Notes under the pieces: generated by a model
What the model was told of the DNA's origin: nothing
Databases searched by the model: none
The model's input: the letters and a program-made list of their open reading frames with translations, nothing else
In this document: in pieces, positions 10,993 through 22,541 of the stretch
How the letters are laid out: every line of letters starts with the position of its first letter
Position numbering within the stretch: position 1 is the first letter of the stretch
Position numbers and translations under genes: made by a program
Source of the DNA: Linnemannia schmuckeri
Lineage: Eukaryota; Mortierellomycota; Mortierellomycetes; Mortierellales; Mortierellaceae
Length of the DNA stretch: 64,000 nucleotides
Assembly: GCA_029449235.1 (NCBI GenBank)
Contig: JANATG010000001.1
Location: forward strand, 1,488,001-1,552,000
Direction of reading: 5' to 3'

Positions 10993-12258
10993 TCACACAA
11001 ACGACTCTTTGCCTGTACCGAGTTTGGCCAATTCGAACGCAGCCTCGACCGAAGAAACAGATCGGTCCCAGCCAACCTTGCCCAGGACATCGCCGCCTAC
11101 CTTGGTTGCGATCTTGGGTGGGAGTTGCTTCAGCGCTTTGCCATCCTTGAACAAGATCAATGTTGGCAGATCTAGAGTGGTTGCTGCCAGATTGATTTTG
11201 AAGCGTTCTGCAATCTCTTCGCCATCAGCAAACAAATCCATGTCAATCTTGGCAAACTTCACATTGACGCGGTCGTACCTGCAATAAAACAATGCAAATA
11301 GTTGAGGATTAGGCCTTCAAAGTCTGATTACAGTCAAGCCTGTAAAAAAAAATAATAACATGTCAACTGACTTACTTAATGGAACAATTGGCGTGTGATG
11401 CCTCAAAGTACCGGCAAGGAGAGCTCCAAGTCGCGTTGAAGGCGATGATCCAGTAATGGCTGGGATCCAGATCGGAAGTCTTCTTCTGACGTGGGTGAAC
11501 CAGGCCATCGCCGTGATCATGATTACAGTGTTCACCATGTTCGTGATGATGATGGCGACGATCCTGATCTTGATCCTGTTCCTCCTCGGATTCTTCTTCA
11601 TCATCTAGAGCTTCGTCTTCCTCGTCCAGCTCAACGATTTTTGCGCTTGAATGCCTGTTCTTCAGGTTTGACTGGTCGTTCGCACGTCCCTCGCCCTTTG
11701 ACTTCTTCTCGCTTGGTGTTGTCAAGTAGGTCAGTTGCGCCGAATCTAACCAAATAACTTTGGAGGGACCTTGATAAGGAGGTTGGGGGAGCGCAATGAA
11801 CACAACTAAAAAAAAAAAAGAACGAAAGATGAACACGGATCAGATTTTGACAGGCCACCGTACCAACCATGCAATTAATTGCCTGCCAATTGAATGTCGC
11901 CAATTGAATATCACAAGAAATTACCTGTCCACGCCAACAAATAGAGAACAAACCGCCAATGTCCACTCCAGTCTGAGCCCCAGAACTCGACTGCCTCATA
12001 CGAGGCAGCCCAGTATCCGTAGAGAGAAAAGACCTTCATGTAGAGGGATAGGACGCTGACGAGTTCTTCAGGGGACTGGGCGCCTCGGATCTTGATTGTG
12101 ACCAGTGCCATTGCGGGGAGGAGGTAGCGCGAGTAGGCACCGATGCTAGCCGTGGAGAGGAGGTCAGGATGGTTGATGATTTGGTGGATGGGGTATGAGA
12201 GTGCGAGGACTGCATTGACCAGATAGTGGGGATGGAGAAGTCGTTCCATGAGCGACAT
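10993..12258 (-). CDS. TMX2-like thioredoxin-related transmembrane protein
   Basis: Exons are 12258-11925, 11805-11376 and 11278-10993, in frame, 349 residues. The first 125 residues are hydrophobic with three or four likely membrane spans and a segment resembling the TMX2 region SxEELxxxLSLYMK. A thioredoxin-like domain follows, with IIAFNATWSSPCRYFE, VKFAKIDMDLF, the cis-proline LDLPTLILFKDG and a final helix. The active-site position reads S-S-P-C with the cysteine near residue 242 rather than CxxC; animal TMX2 also lacks a full CxxC, so reductase activity is doubtful. Between membrane and thioredoxin parts there is an acidic run and a histidine-rich stretch (about residues 194-217). Likely ER membrane; role inferred from family only. 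Confidence 0.75.
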
Positions 12259-13639
12259 TGTGTCCTGTCTTTATGTTGCTGAGTGTTGGTAATGGCAGTT
12301 GGAGTGGAGATGAAAAGAAAAAAAAAAAAAAAAGACGTTCAAGGGGAGAGATCTCTGAAAAATTGGGAAGGTGCCATCATCGCATATGCTGCAGCGCGTC
12401 CCTCTTCCGCGCTCACTCCCTCCGGATCCTCCGATTCTACCGCCTTATTGTTCTTTTTGGCTGTGCCTCTTCTCTTCTTCCTTTTATTTCTTCAACGGGC
12501 AGTCTTCCTTCTTTTCTGATTATTTTGTTGCTTTGTGTGTACAGTAATGTGTGTCACTGTGAATTGGTGGCATCACAACAACTGCGCCGACACTGCGGTA
12601 AAGGAATGACTACACAAGAATGACGCTGTGATTATTCTCAGGGGGAAAGGAACAAGAAATAACAAGGCCTACAGAAGGTACAGGCTGTGGATAATTACGA
12701 GCACAACAAGTTTCTTGAACGCGGATAATGATGTTAGCAACAGCAAAGGAGTTCAAATAAAAAGGGACAGAAAAAATAATAATAACGAACTGTGAGGGTC
12801 ATGCGGGGACGGTCAGCACCCTGTAATAGGGGTCAATTCATCCACACGCGCTTCTTTTTTTTCCTTGTTTGCTTTTGCAGCCATCGTCCATCGTCCCACT
12901 TGACAAAACAAGGACCATTACTCCTCCTCCACAGCGACAACAGCATTTATTTCTTTCACTGCCGGTCTATTTTCGTCATCATTGTCAGCGAACAGCTATT
13001 TTATTGCAAAGCAGCCATTGTTGGTTAAAGACACAACAAGAACCATTTGCAATGAAAAAGCAGACAGAAACAGATCAGACAGTAACAAGCAGACAAAGAA
13101 CTAAGCGGATCGTTCTCCGGCAGATCCTCGCTCCGTTTCCTTTGAGAGTTGGTAATATAGACAGGCCTTGGTCTGTCATCTGGCGCGCACATTGATCATG
13201 ATGCAGGGAATTTGGGAAAAAAGAACAAGAGAGAAAGAGCCGACCAGAGAGGGCTGTCGACCGACGACATCTCCCTTTTTCTCACCTTTTCGTTCTTCCT
13301 ATTCTTTTCTCTCCTTTATCACCCATTCTGACCTCTTACCCTTTCCTATCTAGACCTCTCCTCTTTTCTTATATTTTCTTCTCTTCCTACTTCTCTTCTT
13401 CACTCCACTTTTTGTCACCACTTATTCATTCTCTCTCTTGGATACAGGAAGAGCCTAATACACCAGCACCTCTCAGCGAGAGTGCTTCACGACCACGGAT
13501 TACACAGTGCGAGAGGAGTTTATCGTCTTTTCAGCCCTCTCCCCCTCCTCCTTCCTTCCCTCCCTTCACCTACAACCTTGTACAGAATCTCCTCTCCTTC
13601 CCCCTTCGTACATTATACCACCAGTTTCCACACCAAAAA
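12259..13639. other. Divergent promoter region between the TMX2-like and arrestin genes
   Basis: About 1.4 kb without supported coding sequence, between genes transcribed in opposite directions. From about 13260 to 13640 the plus strand is CT-rich, a typical fungal 5' leader running into the arrestin start codon. Confidence 0.55.
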
Positions 13640-16600
13640 ATGCAGCATTATCAACAACCACAACACAACCACCAATCCCAACCAAGACTCCCGCCCATCC
13701 TACCACCGCCAGGGTCTGTGCCCCCCGAGTCAGGGTCCGGGTCTGGCTTTGTTTCAGGAATCGAAGCAGCAGCGGCATCGGCATTGACATTAGCCAACAA
13801 CATTGCGTTTCGTCCCATGACGACGCAACCAGCGAAATGCAGCAAGTTGAAGATTCGCATCTTTTTTGATTCGACCCTTTTCCAGGCGGGGGGGACCTTG
13901 TTCGGGCGTATGGAGGTCACAGCCACAAGCTCGCGGTCCTTGAAACTGGGCGAAATCGCCGTTGAGCTTGCTGCCTATGAGGGTAACTTATATGCCCATA
14001 GAAACAAGAAACATAAGCTCTCGCACACACACACTCTGTCTGTGTGTGTGTCTTCTACAAAAATACTTGCACTGATCAAGATGGAATGGATAGTGGGCTG
14101 ATCAGATATTTTATCCATATTGGTTCCTGAATTATCATGCACAATAGAAATCACGTCAAAGGAGTTCACGGCAACGCAGTCCTTCCTCTCGTCTCGCCTC
14201 TGCTTCCAGGGCACCGGCATTCCGCCCTCAAATGCCGTCCACGGACCGTGTGACGACGACGGGTTCTGGATGGCAAAGAAGGGCAAGACCACCTTCCCCT
14301 TTGCATTTCAGCTGCCCCTCGACTGCCCATCGAGCCTCGTCTTTGGTCAGACCGCCTCTCTGCGATATGTTGTCACAGGGTAAGCTCCTAGTACTGTAGA
14401 AGCGAAAAATTGTCATGAGTTTTGTTGAAGTCACCTAAATCGGCCCCTTTTTTAGTGTTGACATAACGTTTTTTGTCCCTTTTACTTACGATACCTTGAA
14501 AATCGTATGTTGCAATGATCAGTCTAGTTCAGGTGTTCTATCATGGGAAGGATGAGACTATCCTAAAATCCAAAGAAGCATTTGTGGTCGAAGCCTGGGA
14601 TGGGTACAACCCCGACTACAGGCTACCTGTCCAGGCATCCAACTCTACAAAACTATTCTGGGGAGGGAGTGGTACCCTCGAGTTGGAGGCAATGTTGGCA
14701 GAAAGACTCCACAGTGCTGGAGGCAACTTGCCCGTCGAGGTCAGAGTCAAGAATAATACCAGCCGAAAGGTAGCCTACTTCTTCCTTCCTTTGCAATGTT
14801 AACAGTGGCACCTGTCACTTGATTCTTTCAAAGAATTAACCAATGCTGTATATCGTCTACTGTTATAGGTGCAAGGCATCCGCATTGGAGTGGCGCGTCG
14901 ACTGGAGATGGTATCAGACAAGGCCCAGGCAGAGCTGAACCCAGGACTGAAGATTGAGACGGTGAGTGTTTCGGAAGTCATTGGAACGCAGGAGTTCAAA
15001 TCATCAAGCTATCTCTTTGACACGGGCGAGGAGCGCACAATGACCATAAATATGACTGTTCCCGGGAATGCAAGGACCATCCGAGGAACTGCTCTCTTTG
15101 AAGTGACATGTTTTGTCGTTGTCTCTATGCTCCTCGGCGCCTTCAGGTAATCAGTCTGATCTCAGGAGCGTATTTTTAAGAGCCTATTCTACTGAGACGA
15201 ATGAGGATTATGGTTAACATCATGTACTTCTGTTCAATGCTTGCAGTGGAGAACTGTCGGTAGAGATCCCTGTCAAGATTTGTCACCCGGCTTCATTAAC
15301 ACCAGCACCAAAACCAAAGCTGGATCAGAACCACCTGCCACACCAGTACAACATTGTCGATGACGACCTGGACTTGAATAACGATATGCCAACAAAATCC
15401 AACAGGAGGATCGGATCGAACGTTAGTTTGGCAATTTCGACTGGGTACGACCCAGATGGGCGCGACCAACAGGATGATTCAGGAGGTGCCGGGAGACAAG
15501 GAGAATGGAACGGTGACGATCGTGGATTATCCCCAGCAAACTCGATCACATCCATCAAATCCTTGCTCGCCAGCCCCAAGCAGAAACTATCCAAGCTTGC
15601 CGACAAGATCCAGCGTTCAACCAGTCCGACTTCCAGCGGACACATTCAGCATGAGCACAGGAAGGATTCTGACAATTTCAGTGGAGCACCTAGCCGACGC
15701 ATGGTCAAATCGCCTCCGCTCGGACCAGCTGCCCCTGTTGCCTATGTCCCAGCAGTCGAGCGAGTCCGGTATACGCCCTTTCAACCACCGCCAACAACAA
15801 AGGCCAAGGAGTTTCTGAAGGCGGCTGCACAGTACCAGCAAGAGATGTCGGGCGTACTCGCTGGATTAGGAGGAGATGATAATGTTGAATTCGATCTGGA
15901 TGACAAGGCGATGGCGACAGCGATTCATCAGTGGATCTCAAAGAAGGAGTCAGAGGGTCGATACCAGAGTCAGGCACCACTTCGCGCACCGACAGCAACC
16001 AGACCCACACCACCTATCCAGATCCCTGCAGCATCGCCCAACCGACGTCGTCATCCTGTCGAGCCTATTAACACCCAGATTGGATCGTTCACATCGCAGA
16101 TCAGCCCTGGAAGCGCATCCCCACAGAGTTACTACAGTCCTGCGTCACCGGAGCCTTCTTCTCCAACAGCTACCGCCTTTTCAAACCAAACGACCTCCAG
16201 GTTTATTCACCACGCACATCGACAACCAGCAGCTCCACAGACTGGAGCATTCGGCAGTGTGGTGGAGGATTGTATGACCGACCCACCGCTCTTTGCACGA
16301 CCTCTGCCGTTACCATCCCCACCACCTACTGGATCGCCAAAACGGCCCGGTTTACCAAACCCCCCTGTGCATCCACGCCCAATTTCTCCTTCTCCTGCTT
16401 CTATCCCAATCCAAACGGCTGAGAGTCTAGCCCTCGCTAGAGAGGCATATGAACGCGTCAAACGTGCCGGATCGCCTGTCCCTGACCTCCTTCAGAATGC
16501 AACAACTCCAGGAAGCAGTGCCCCACGTTCGGGATTTGTTCATCCTCATCACCACCCTTCCTCTTTCGACATCAATCACGACCACCCAAACATCAAGGTC

Positions 16601-19354
16601 CCAGTTCCAGTAAACTCTGCAGCAACTCAGTCCAACATTGCAAGCAGTCCCTCTGGACTTTCGCGACTGCTGAGCGATCCCGCTCCCGCTGCTGGCCCAC
16701 AGCTTACCCATCATGTCAAGCATGGCTATGATGGACACCTCATTGACAACTCTCTTCCGCCTACTTGTTCCAGTCCCGAGCTACGACACATCCCTCTGAA
16801 TCGACCCCTTCCTGTGCCAGGTCCGAAACCGCAGCACTTGAATCAGGGCCAAGCTCAAGCACAAGTACAGGCTCCAGCGCAGAACCCAGGCAGGAACCCG
16901 ATCGAATCGAATCCAAACATTTTTACTCGAGAGGCAGAAGCGCGACCGAGACCGGAGCCGGCACCAAAGCCTCCTATAGCAACAGCACCTGCAGCACTAA
17001 CAACAGCATCCACGACGGGGGCAGCTACGACTACCTCAAGTGGTCATTTACGTGGACCACAACCCGTTATGGAGGAGGGAGCTACACGGTCGGGTCATCT
17101 GTACACCCCCAGACCGACACCGACATTAACAGCTCGGCCACCGGCACCCTTGACGACAGTCCGAGTCAGCCAACATGCTGCGCCTACCAACAAACCTCCC
17201 ACCGTTAATGGTGCCCCAGCACCAGCCACTGCACCAGCACCTACAAGGGCGACAGCAGGACATGCCAGGAAACCAGTGGCACCAGTAGGAGTATCAGGAA
17301 AGCTACAGGATCAGGGTAGTGGGTTCATCTACCCAAAGGCAACTCGTAAACCTGTGGCAGGAACCAAACCCCCCACGATTGCAGCCAAACCCAAGAATCT
17401 AGCCTCGCTCACACAGCAGCATGCTCACACTACAGACCCTCCTGGTCCTGACCATACAACTTCTCGACCCATCCTGGATGTGGCTGCACATCGGGAATTT
17501 GATCAACGGCTACGGAGACCGCCTCAGGGGAGTAGTGCTGTATACAAGAGCAAGGGCGAGAACTTGGCACCCACGGCGTCGATGAGGGCCCCACAGATGA
17601 TTACGATGCCTTCGTCGTCGTCGTCATCGTCACCGTCACTGCCCTTGGTGGATGTCGAGAGGAGGAGTGTATCTCCTAGAGGGGACAGGAGGACAACGCA
17701 TGTCACTCGTGGATTCCAAACGCCAAGGGATGCCATGTTGGAAGAAGAACCAGGGGAGGTGGACAAAGACCGGTCAGCAGCAACACCTCAACAACGTGGA
17801 CCGACGGAAGGATCGATAGGTGCTGCTAGTGAAGATCCACGCCATCGACAGCATCACCAACAGCAGCGCCACCAAAGCCACACACACGGTTCACCGCAAG
17901 AAAGGGACCAACGCCACCAACAGTACGGGCATGCACAAGCACAATGTTCTCCACAGGATAATAACGTCGGTGGACCATCAGCCAACCAGGCTCTCGATGA
18001 TAGCGAGGTAGTCCAGGAGACGCCTGGCGAGATCCGAGCACAAGCCGTTGCGGCAGCAAACAGCGTCCGCGCCAAGGGTGCCAACTCGGGCGGGTATGTC
18101 GTCAATACCGGCAAGCTGCGACAGGCCATCAGAAACACCGATAGCACCCACGCTGGGAACGGAAGCAGTGGCCACTTGATCCAGGCGCTGACTGATGGAG
18201 CCATGAATGTAGCATCTGCGGCTGTTTCAGGATTAGGGTGGGGTGGTCAACAGTCCTCCCCCTCCCCTCCATCCAAACCAGCACCCATCGCAGCTCCACG
18301 ACCATCAGCACAACAACACCGAGGGTGTTCGGATCAGAGTCCACAGAGGTCATCGACCCCGCTTGCTGCTCTAGGGCACCCAACTCGCCCCCAACAGCAA
18401 CTGTCACCACCAAATTCACGACACTTAGATCGAACAGCTGCATTTGGGCGCAGCCATCATCATCATCAGAACCCTGTTGTTGAGCAGGCTCACGATCTGA
18501 CAATGAAGGATATTCATTTCCAAACCCTGGCTCCTGGCGAGTATGTGATTGAGCAGCAGCCGAGGGCCGCCATGTTCGACCCGCCCTTGCCAGAAACTGC
18601 TCCCCTCCGGTCAACTTCTCCGACGGCGGCACATGAGACTGTGTCGGCGGTTGCGCCGATGTCTATGACGGCAGCACCAACAACAGCGACGACCACCATC
18701 CCTGTGACCTCTAGTCAGCATCAAGTGAGGGTAACCCAAGGAACAGTCGCGACGGTGACGACAGAAAGTCCAGCAAACCAGCAGCAAAAGAGCCCTGCTC
18801 AAAGTCGATCCCAGCCGGCTTCAAAAGTGATGGACATACCCATTCGGAACGACCCCTTACCACCTACATCAGTCACCGTCGCTGTCGAGGCCCATCCAGA
18901 TCCCACAACGCCCACAGCCTCAGTTATCGCTCCTCCGCGATTGGACAAGACACTCCCCAAGATCCAGGAGCAGCCCGCATCTCGGTCTCGAATCCTTGAC
19001 CGCCCTCAACGACAACAATCACCGACTGTGACTGAAACCCCCAGCAGACCTTCAGCAGCTCCAGGATCTGTAACAGCCGCTATTTTCAACAGCAACAATA
19101 TCCATATCCCTCCTCTTGCCAAAGCAGCGCCACCTTTGACACCTGCTCAACAACAGAGGGCAAGATATTATTATGGTCGAGCGGCCGAGTCCTCTGCCAC
19201 CTCGGGTGCAACTGCCCTTGCCGCCATCGGACCCTCCTCGGCGTCGTCGGCATATTCGAGCTCTTCCCCAGCAGCTGGAGGTGCGAAGGCGATTAATCCG
19301 AAATTGCAGGAATACATCCAAAAATATAACCTAGCCGCTAACACGCGGTCGTAG
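13640..19354 (+). CDS. Alpha-arrestin with a very long disordered C-terminal tail
   Basis: Exons are 13640-13982, 14148-14379, 14523-14769, 14869-15146 and 15247-19354, all GT-AG and in frame, for 1,735 residues. Roughly residues 65-390 form an arrestin fold: KIRIFFDSTLFQAGGTLFGRMEV and GEIAVELAAYEG (N-domain strands), a FPFAFQLPLDCPSS core typical of arrestin N-domains, VEVRVKNNTSRKV, the C-domain start, and GELSVEIPVKI as the closing strand. The remaining 1,300 or so residues are rich in P, S, Q, T and A and appear disordered, with a short ordered-looking C-terminus (NPKLQEYIQKYNLA). Fungal alpha-arrestins are ubiquitin-ligase adaptors for cargo endocytosis and usually recruit the ligase with PPxY motifs; I see no PPxY here. 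The start is the ATG at 13640, after a CT-rich leader. Confidence 0.8.
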
Positions 19355-20732
19355 TGTATAAAAATCAATGTTTGCGGCATTTCTTTAATTATATGCTTTG
19401 ATCTATTTTCCGACCCCAATCCTTTGGAAAAGTGTACTAGCAGCAACTGTCTTGGTGAATAAAAATAAAACCGGAAACCGATTTCTTACTTTTACGGCGT
19501 TACTTGTACGGTACTTTCAAGGGCGTAACAAATAAAACGATGATTGATGATCTATTTAGCGCCGACAAGCCTCATCATTCTGCAATGTCCTTTGCTCGCA
19601 TGAACAAAAACGCGAGACATTTCTGTCCAAGGGCGTTTTTTTTTGTTTCCTGTTCGTTATTTTTATGTCACTGGATCAACTGGCAAACCTGCGAAGTGAG
19701 TGATGTGAGTGAAGACGGATTGAGGCTGTCATTTTTTTTCCCTGATAAAGAAATCGGAAGTTGAAGCTGACTTACCCTCCTCCCCGGTTTGATTGATTGT
19801 CGCCCTCTTGCAGGCCGAGAAGCTATTTCTGGCGCTTTCATTTTCTATTTGCATGCACAGATTGAGTAAAAATCGTCTGCGGAAACGGTTCTGTGCGTGC
19901 GCCCTCGTGCTGCAGCTGGTTGGCTGACCTTCTATTGAGCAATTTTGTATCCTTGTGTTCTTCCTTGAGTTTGCTCATTTGCATCTTGTATGCCGGTAAA
20001 GTTCAGGGTAGCTTCCATTGCCCTTTTCTTTCTCTTTCTGCCTTGAGCTTACTCACTTTAACAACCACAGATCCCAACGGCTCCATTTCTCGAACCGTTG
20101 CTAAATCTATTGAACAGTAAAAAGCAAGTTCGGCTGTGCCCTTGATTTTTGAAAGGTTGGATTGGTTTTTGTTCTTTTGTAAAACGGCTCGAATGAGAAG
20201 AGGTCCAACGACCTCACTGGGAAAGAAAAAATCCAAAAAAAATCGTACTCGCGACTTGATAAAGAAGCTTGTCATGGCACGGCACGCCAGCTTGTCTTCC
20301 AACCTGGCGCTCTCCTTTTTCTTTTTGGTGCCGAGCGTACCTCTTTGATGAACGCATTTAGAAGTAGGAGCTAGCTAATCTCCATTAGGTTCTGGGCCGT
20401 AAAAAGTTAAAAAAAGTTCGTTTATTTTTGTCTGAAAATGCTCTCAATACCTTTTCCCCTTCTCCCTTCATCCAGGACGGCGACAACCCTTTTGATAAAA
20501 AAAAAAAGCACGACGATATAAAGGAAAGGCTCACTTAGTTTTTTCTGCTTATTCGTTCAACTCTCCCTCTTCTTACGCAGACACACTCCTCGCCGTCCTT
20601 TTCTTCTTCCCCTGTACAACGGTTGTATTCTGTTACCGACTGGCGTTTGTCACCCTGTTCTTGACATTACCAGGCAATCCACCAAAAACACAAAACGCAA
20701 CCTCGTTTCTTTTCCTTTCACATACACCGAAA
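19355..20732. other. Spacer between the arrestin and the flavoprotein genes
   Basis: No supported coding region. A TATAAA box with good context sits at 20517-20522 (GATATAAAGG), about 210 bases before the next start codon, followed by a CT-rich leader. Confidence 0.55.
20517..20522 (+). promoter_or_regulatory. TATA box of the secreted flavoprotein gene
   Basis: TATAAA about 210 bases upstream of the start codon, followed by a pyrimidine-rich leader. Confidence 0.45.
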
Positions 20733-22271
20733 ATGCACATCCCTTCCACAAGCAGTGTACTGCTACTCCTGGTCTCACTGACCCTAAGCTCCATCTCTTC
20801 CGTCTCTGAAGCCGCCGCACCTGGACCTTCAGCCGACTTCCTCAAGTGTCTCAAACCTCTCGGCTCCTCCAAAGTCCTTACCGCAAAGGACACGGCCTAC
20901 CAACAACAGCGTTATGCCTTTGACCTTCGTTACACATACAAGCCCTCCGTCATCATCATGGCCAAATCTGTCGGTGACGTCCAGACGGCCGTCAAATGCG
21001 CTGCAGCCGCAAAGATCGCCGTCGCCCCCCGGTCCGGCGGTCACTCGTTTGAGGGCTACTCGATCGGTGGTCAGGATGGGTCCATGGTCCTTGACCTCAC
21101 GGCCATGAACTCTGTCAAAGTCAAGGGTAACAAGGCTACCGTCGGGTCCGGTATCCGTCTCGGAAAGCTTTACCTCGACCTGTACAACCAAGGAGGATGG
21201 ACCATCAACGCAGGTACCTGCCCCAGCGTCGGTATTGGTGGCCACGCCCTCGGCGGTGGATTTGGACTTCTCTCGCGCAAGTACGGTCTCCTTGTCGACC
21301 GCATTGTTGAAATCGAGATGGTCAACGCCAAGGGCGAGGTTGTCAAGGCCTCGGCCTCGTCCAACCCCGACCTGTTCTACTCCCTCCGTGGCGCAGGCGG
21401 TGGCTCCTTCGGTGTCGTCACATCCTTCACCATCCTCCCCTTCAAGGCCGCCACCAAGGCCACCTCCTTCTCCTACGAATGGAAGATCAAGGACTACGCC
21501 GCCGTCCTCAAGGCCTACACCAACTACCAATCCAAGGCCACCCGCGAGATTGGTGTCGAGATGAACGTCGGCCCCTCTGGTCTCGAGCTCTACGGAATCT
21601 TCCAGGGCAATAAGGCTGATCAGGCCAAAGCCCTCGCCCCCTTCCTCAACGCCGCTCCAAAGCCCCTCCATGGCGACGTCCGTGAGGGCCGCCAGATTGA
21701 CGCCCAGCTCCGCTTCGCCTTCATCGAGGGCGGAAAGGAGGGCGACATCAACGGCCTCTCACTCAAGAGCCCCTTCCGTGCCGGCGACTCGCACTACACT
21801 AAGGGCAAGTCCATTGTCTACCCCTCAGCTTTGAAGGACTCAACCATCGCCCTCTTGGGTAAATGGGGCGCCAAGAAGCCCGCCGGTGCCACTGCAAACT
21901 ACATCATTGTCGATCTCTGGGGCGGCGCCGTCCAGGACACCGCCGTCGATGCCACCTCCTTCATTCACCGCAATGCCCACACCGTCTTTGAGTTTGTCGT
22001 CGAGTGGGATCAGAGTGCAAAGCCCAAGCCCGGAAAGGCAGACTGCAAGGATTGCCTCAAGTGGATGAACGACATGTACGCCGAATTCTTGGCCGACTTC
22101 AAGTCTGCTGGCTATGCTGGCCCCCTCCGTGGTTACCAGAACTACATTGATGCAGAGATCCCCAATTGGCAGGACGCCTACTATGGCTCAGCCATGACCC
22201 GTCTCAAGAAGACCAAGGCTGCTGTCGACCCCGCCAACGTCTTCCGTTTCCCTCAGAGCATTCCTCTGTAA
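20733..22271 (+). CDS. Secreted berberine-bridge-type FAD-linked oxidase
   Basis: Single-exon gene of 512 residues. The first 27 residues (MHIPSTSSVLLLLVSLTLSS and following) form a signal peptide, so the product is secreted or vacuolar. The PCMH FAD domain shows APRSGGHSFEGYS with H104 as the likely 8-alpha FAD attachment site, and AGTCPSVGIGGHALGGGFG with C163 placed like the 6-S-cysteinyl site, so FAD is probably bound bicovalently. The C-terminal BBE motif appears as YQNYIDAEIPNWQDAYYG and ends with DPANVFRFPQSIPL. Members oxidise sugars or alkaloid-like substrates with oxygen; the substrate cannot be read from sequence. Codon third positions are strongly C-rich, suggesting high expression. 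The start is the ATG before the signal peptide; the open frame extends further upstream without an ATG. Confidence 0.9.
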   Translation: MHIPSTSSVLLLLVSLTLSSISSVSEAAAPGPSADFLKCLKPLGSSKVLTAKDTAYQQQRYAFDLRYTYKPSVIIMAKSVGDVQTAVKCAAAAKIAVAPRSGGHSFEGYSIGGQDGSMVLDLTAMNSVKVKGNKATVGSGIRLGKLYLDLYNQGGWTINAGTCPSVGIGGHALGGGFGLLSRKYGLLVDRIVEIEMVNAKGEVVKASASSNPDLFYSLRGAGGGSFGVVTSFTILPFKAATKATSFSYEWKIKDYAAVLKAYTNYQSKATREIGVEMNVGPSGLELYGIFQGNKADQAKALAPFLNAAPKPLHGDVREGRQIDAQLRFAFIEGGKEGDINGLSLKSPFRAGDSHYTKGKSIVYPSALKDSTIALLGKWGAKKPAGATANYIIVDLWGGAVQDTAVDATSFIHRNAHTVFEFVVEWDQSAKPKPGKADCKDCLKWMNDMYAEFLADFKSAGYAGPLRGYQNYIDAEIPNWQDAYYGSAMTRLKKTKAAVDPANVFRFPQSIPL

Positions 22272-22541
22272 AATATCTTTGTTGGCATGCAAACTAGAGA
22301 CTTTTAATAATATCCCTGTATTTTATCCATACCAAACGCGAAAAAGTCTGAAAAAGATTGATTTTTAAGTGGTTTAATGTACATGGTGAAATGTGGTGGG
22401 CGGTGATCGTGTGCGCGTGTGCGCGAGTGCGTTTTTTTTTTTAGGTGTTTTGGCAGGCGTCCTGAGAAGGCGTCAGTTCGCCGAGGGGTTTAAGAGAAGA
22501 GTTCTTGAGCATGGCGAATGATCCAGAAACAGAGTCAGGCG

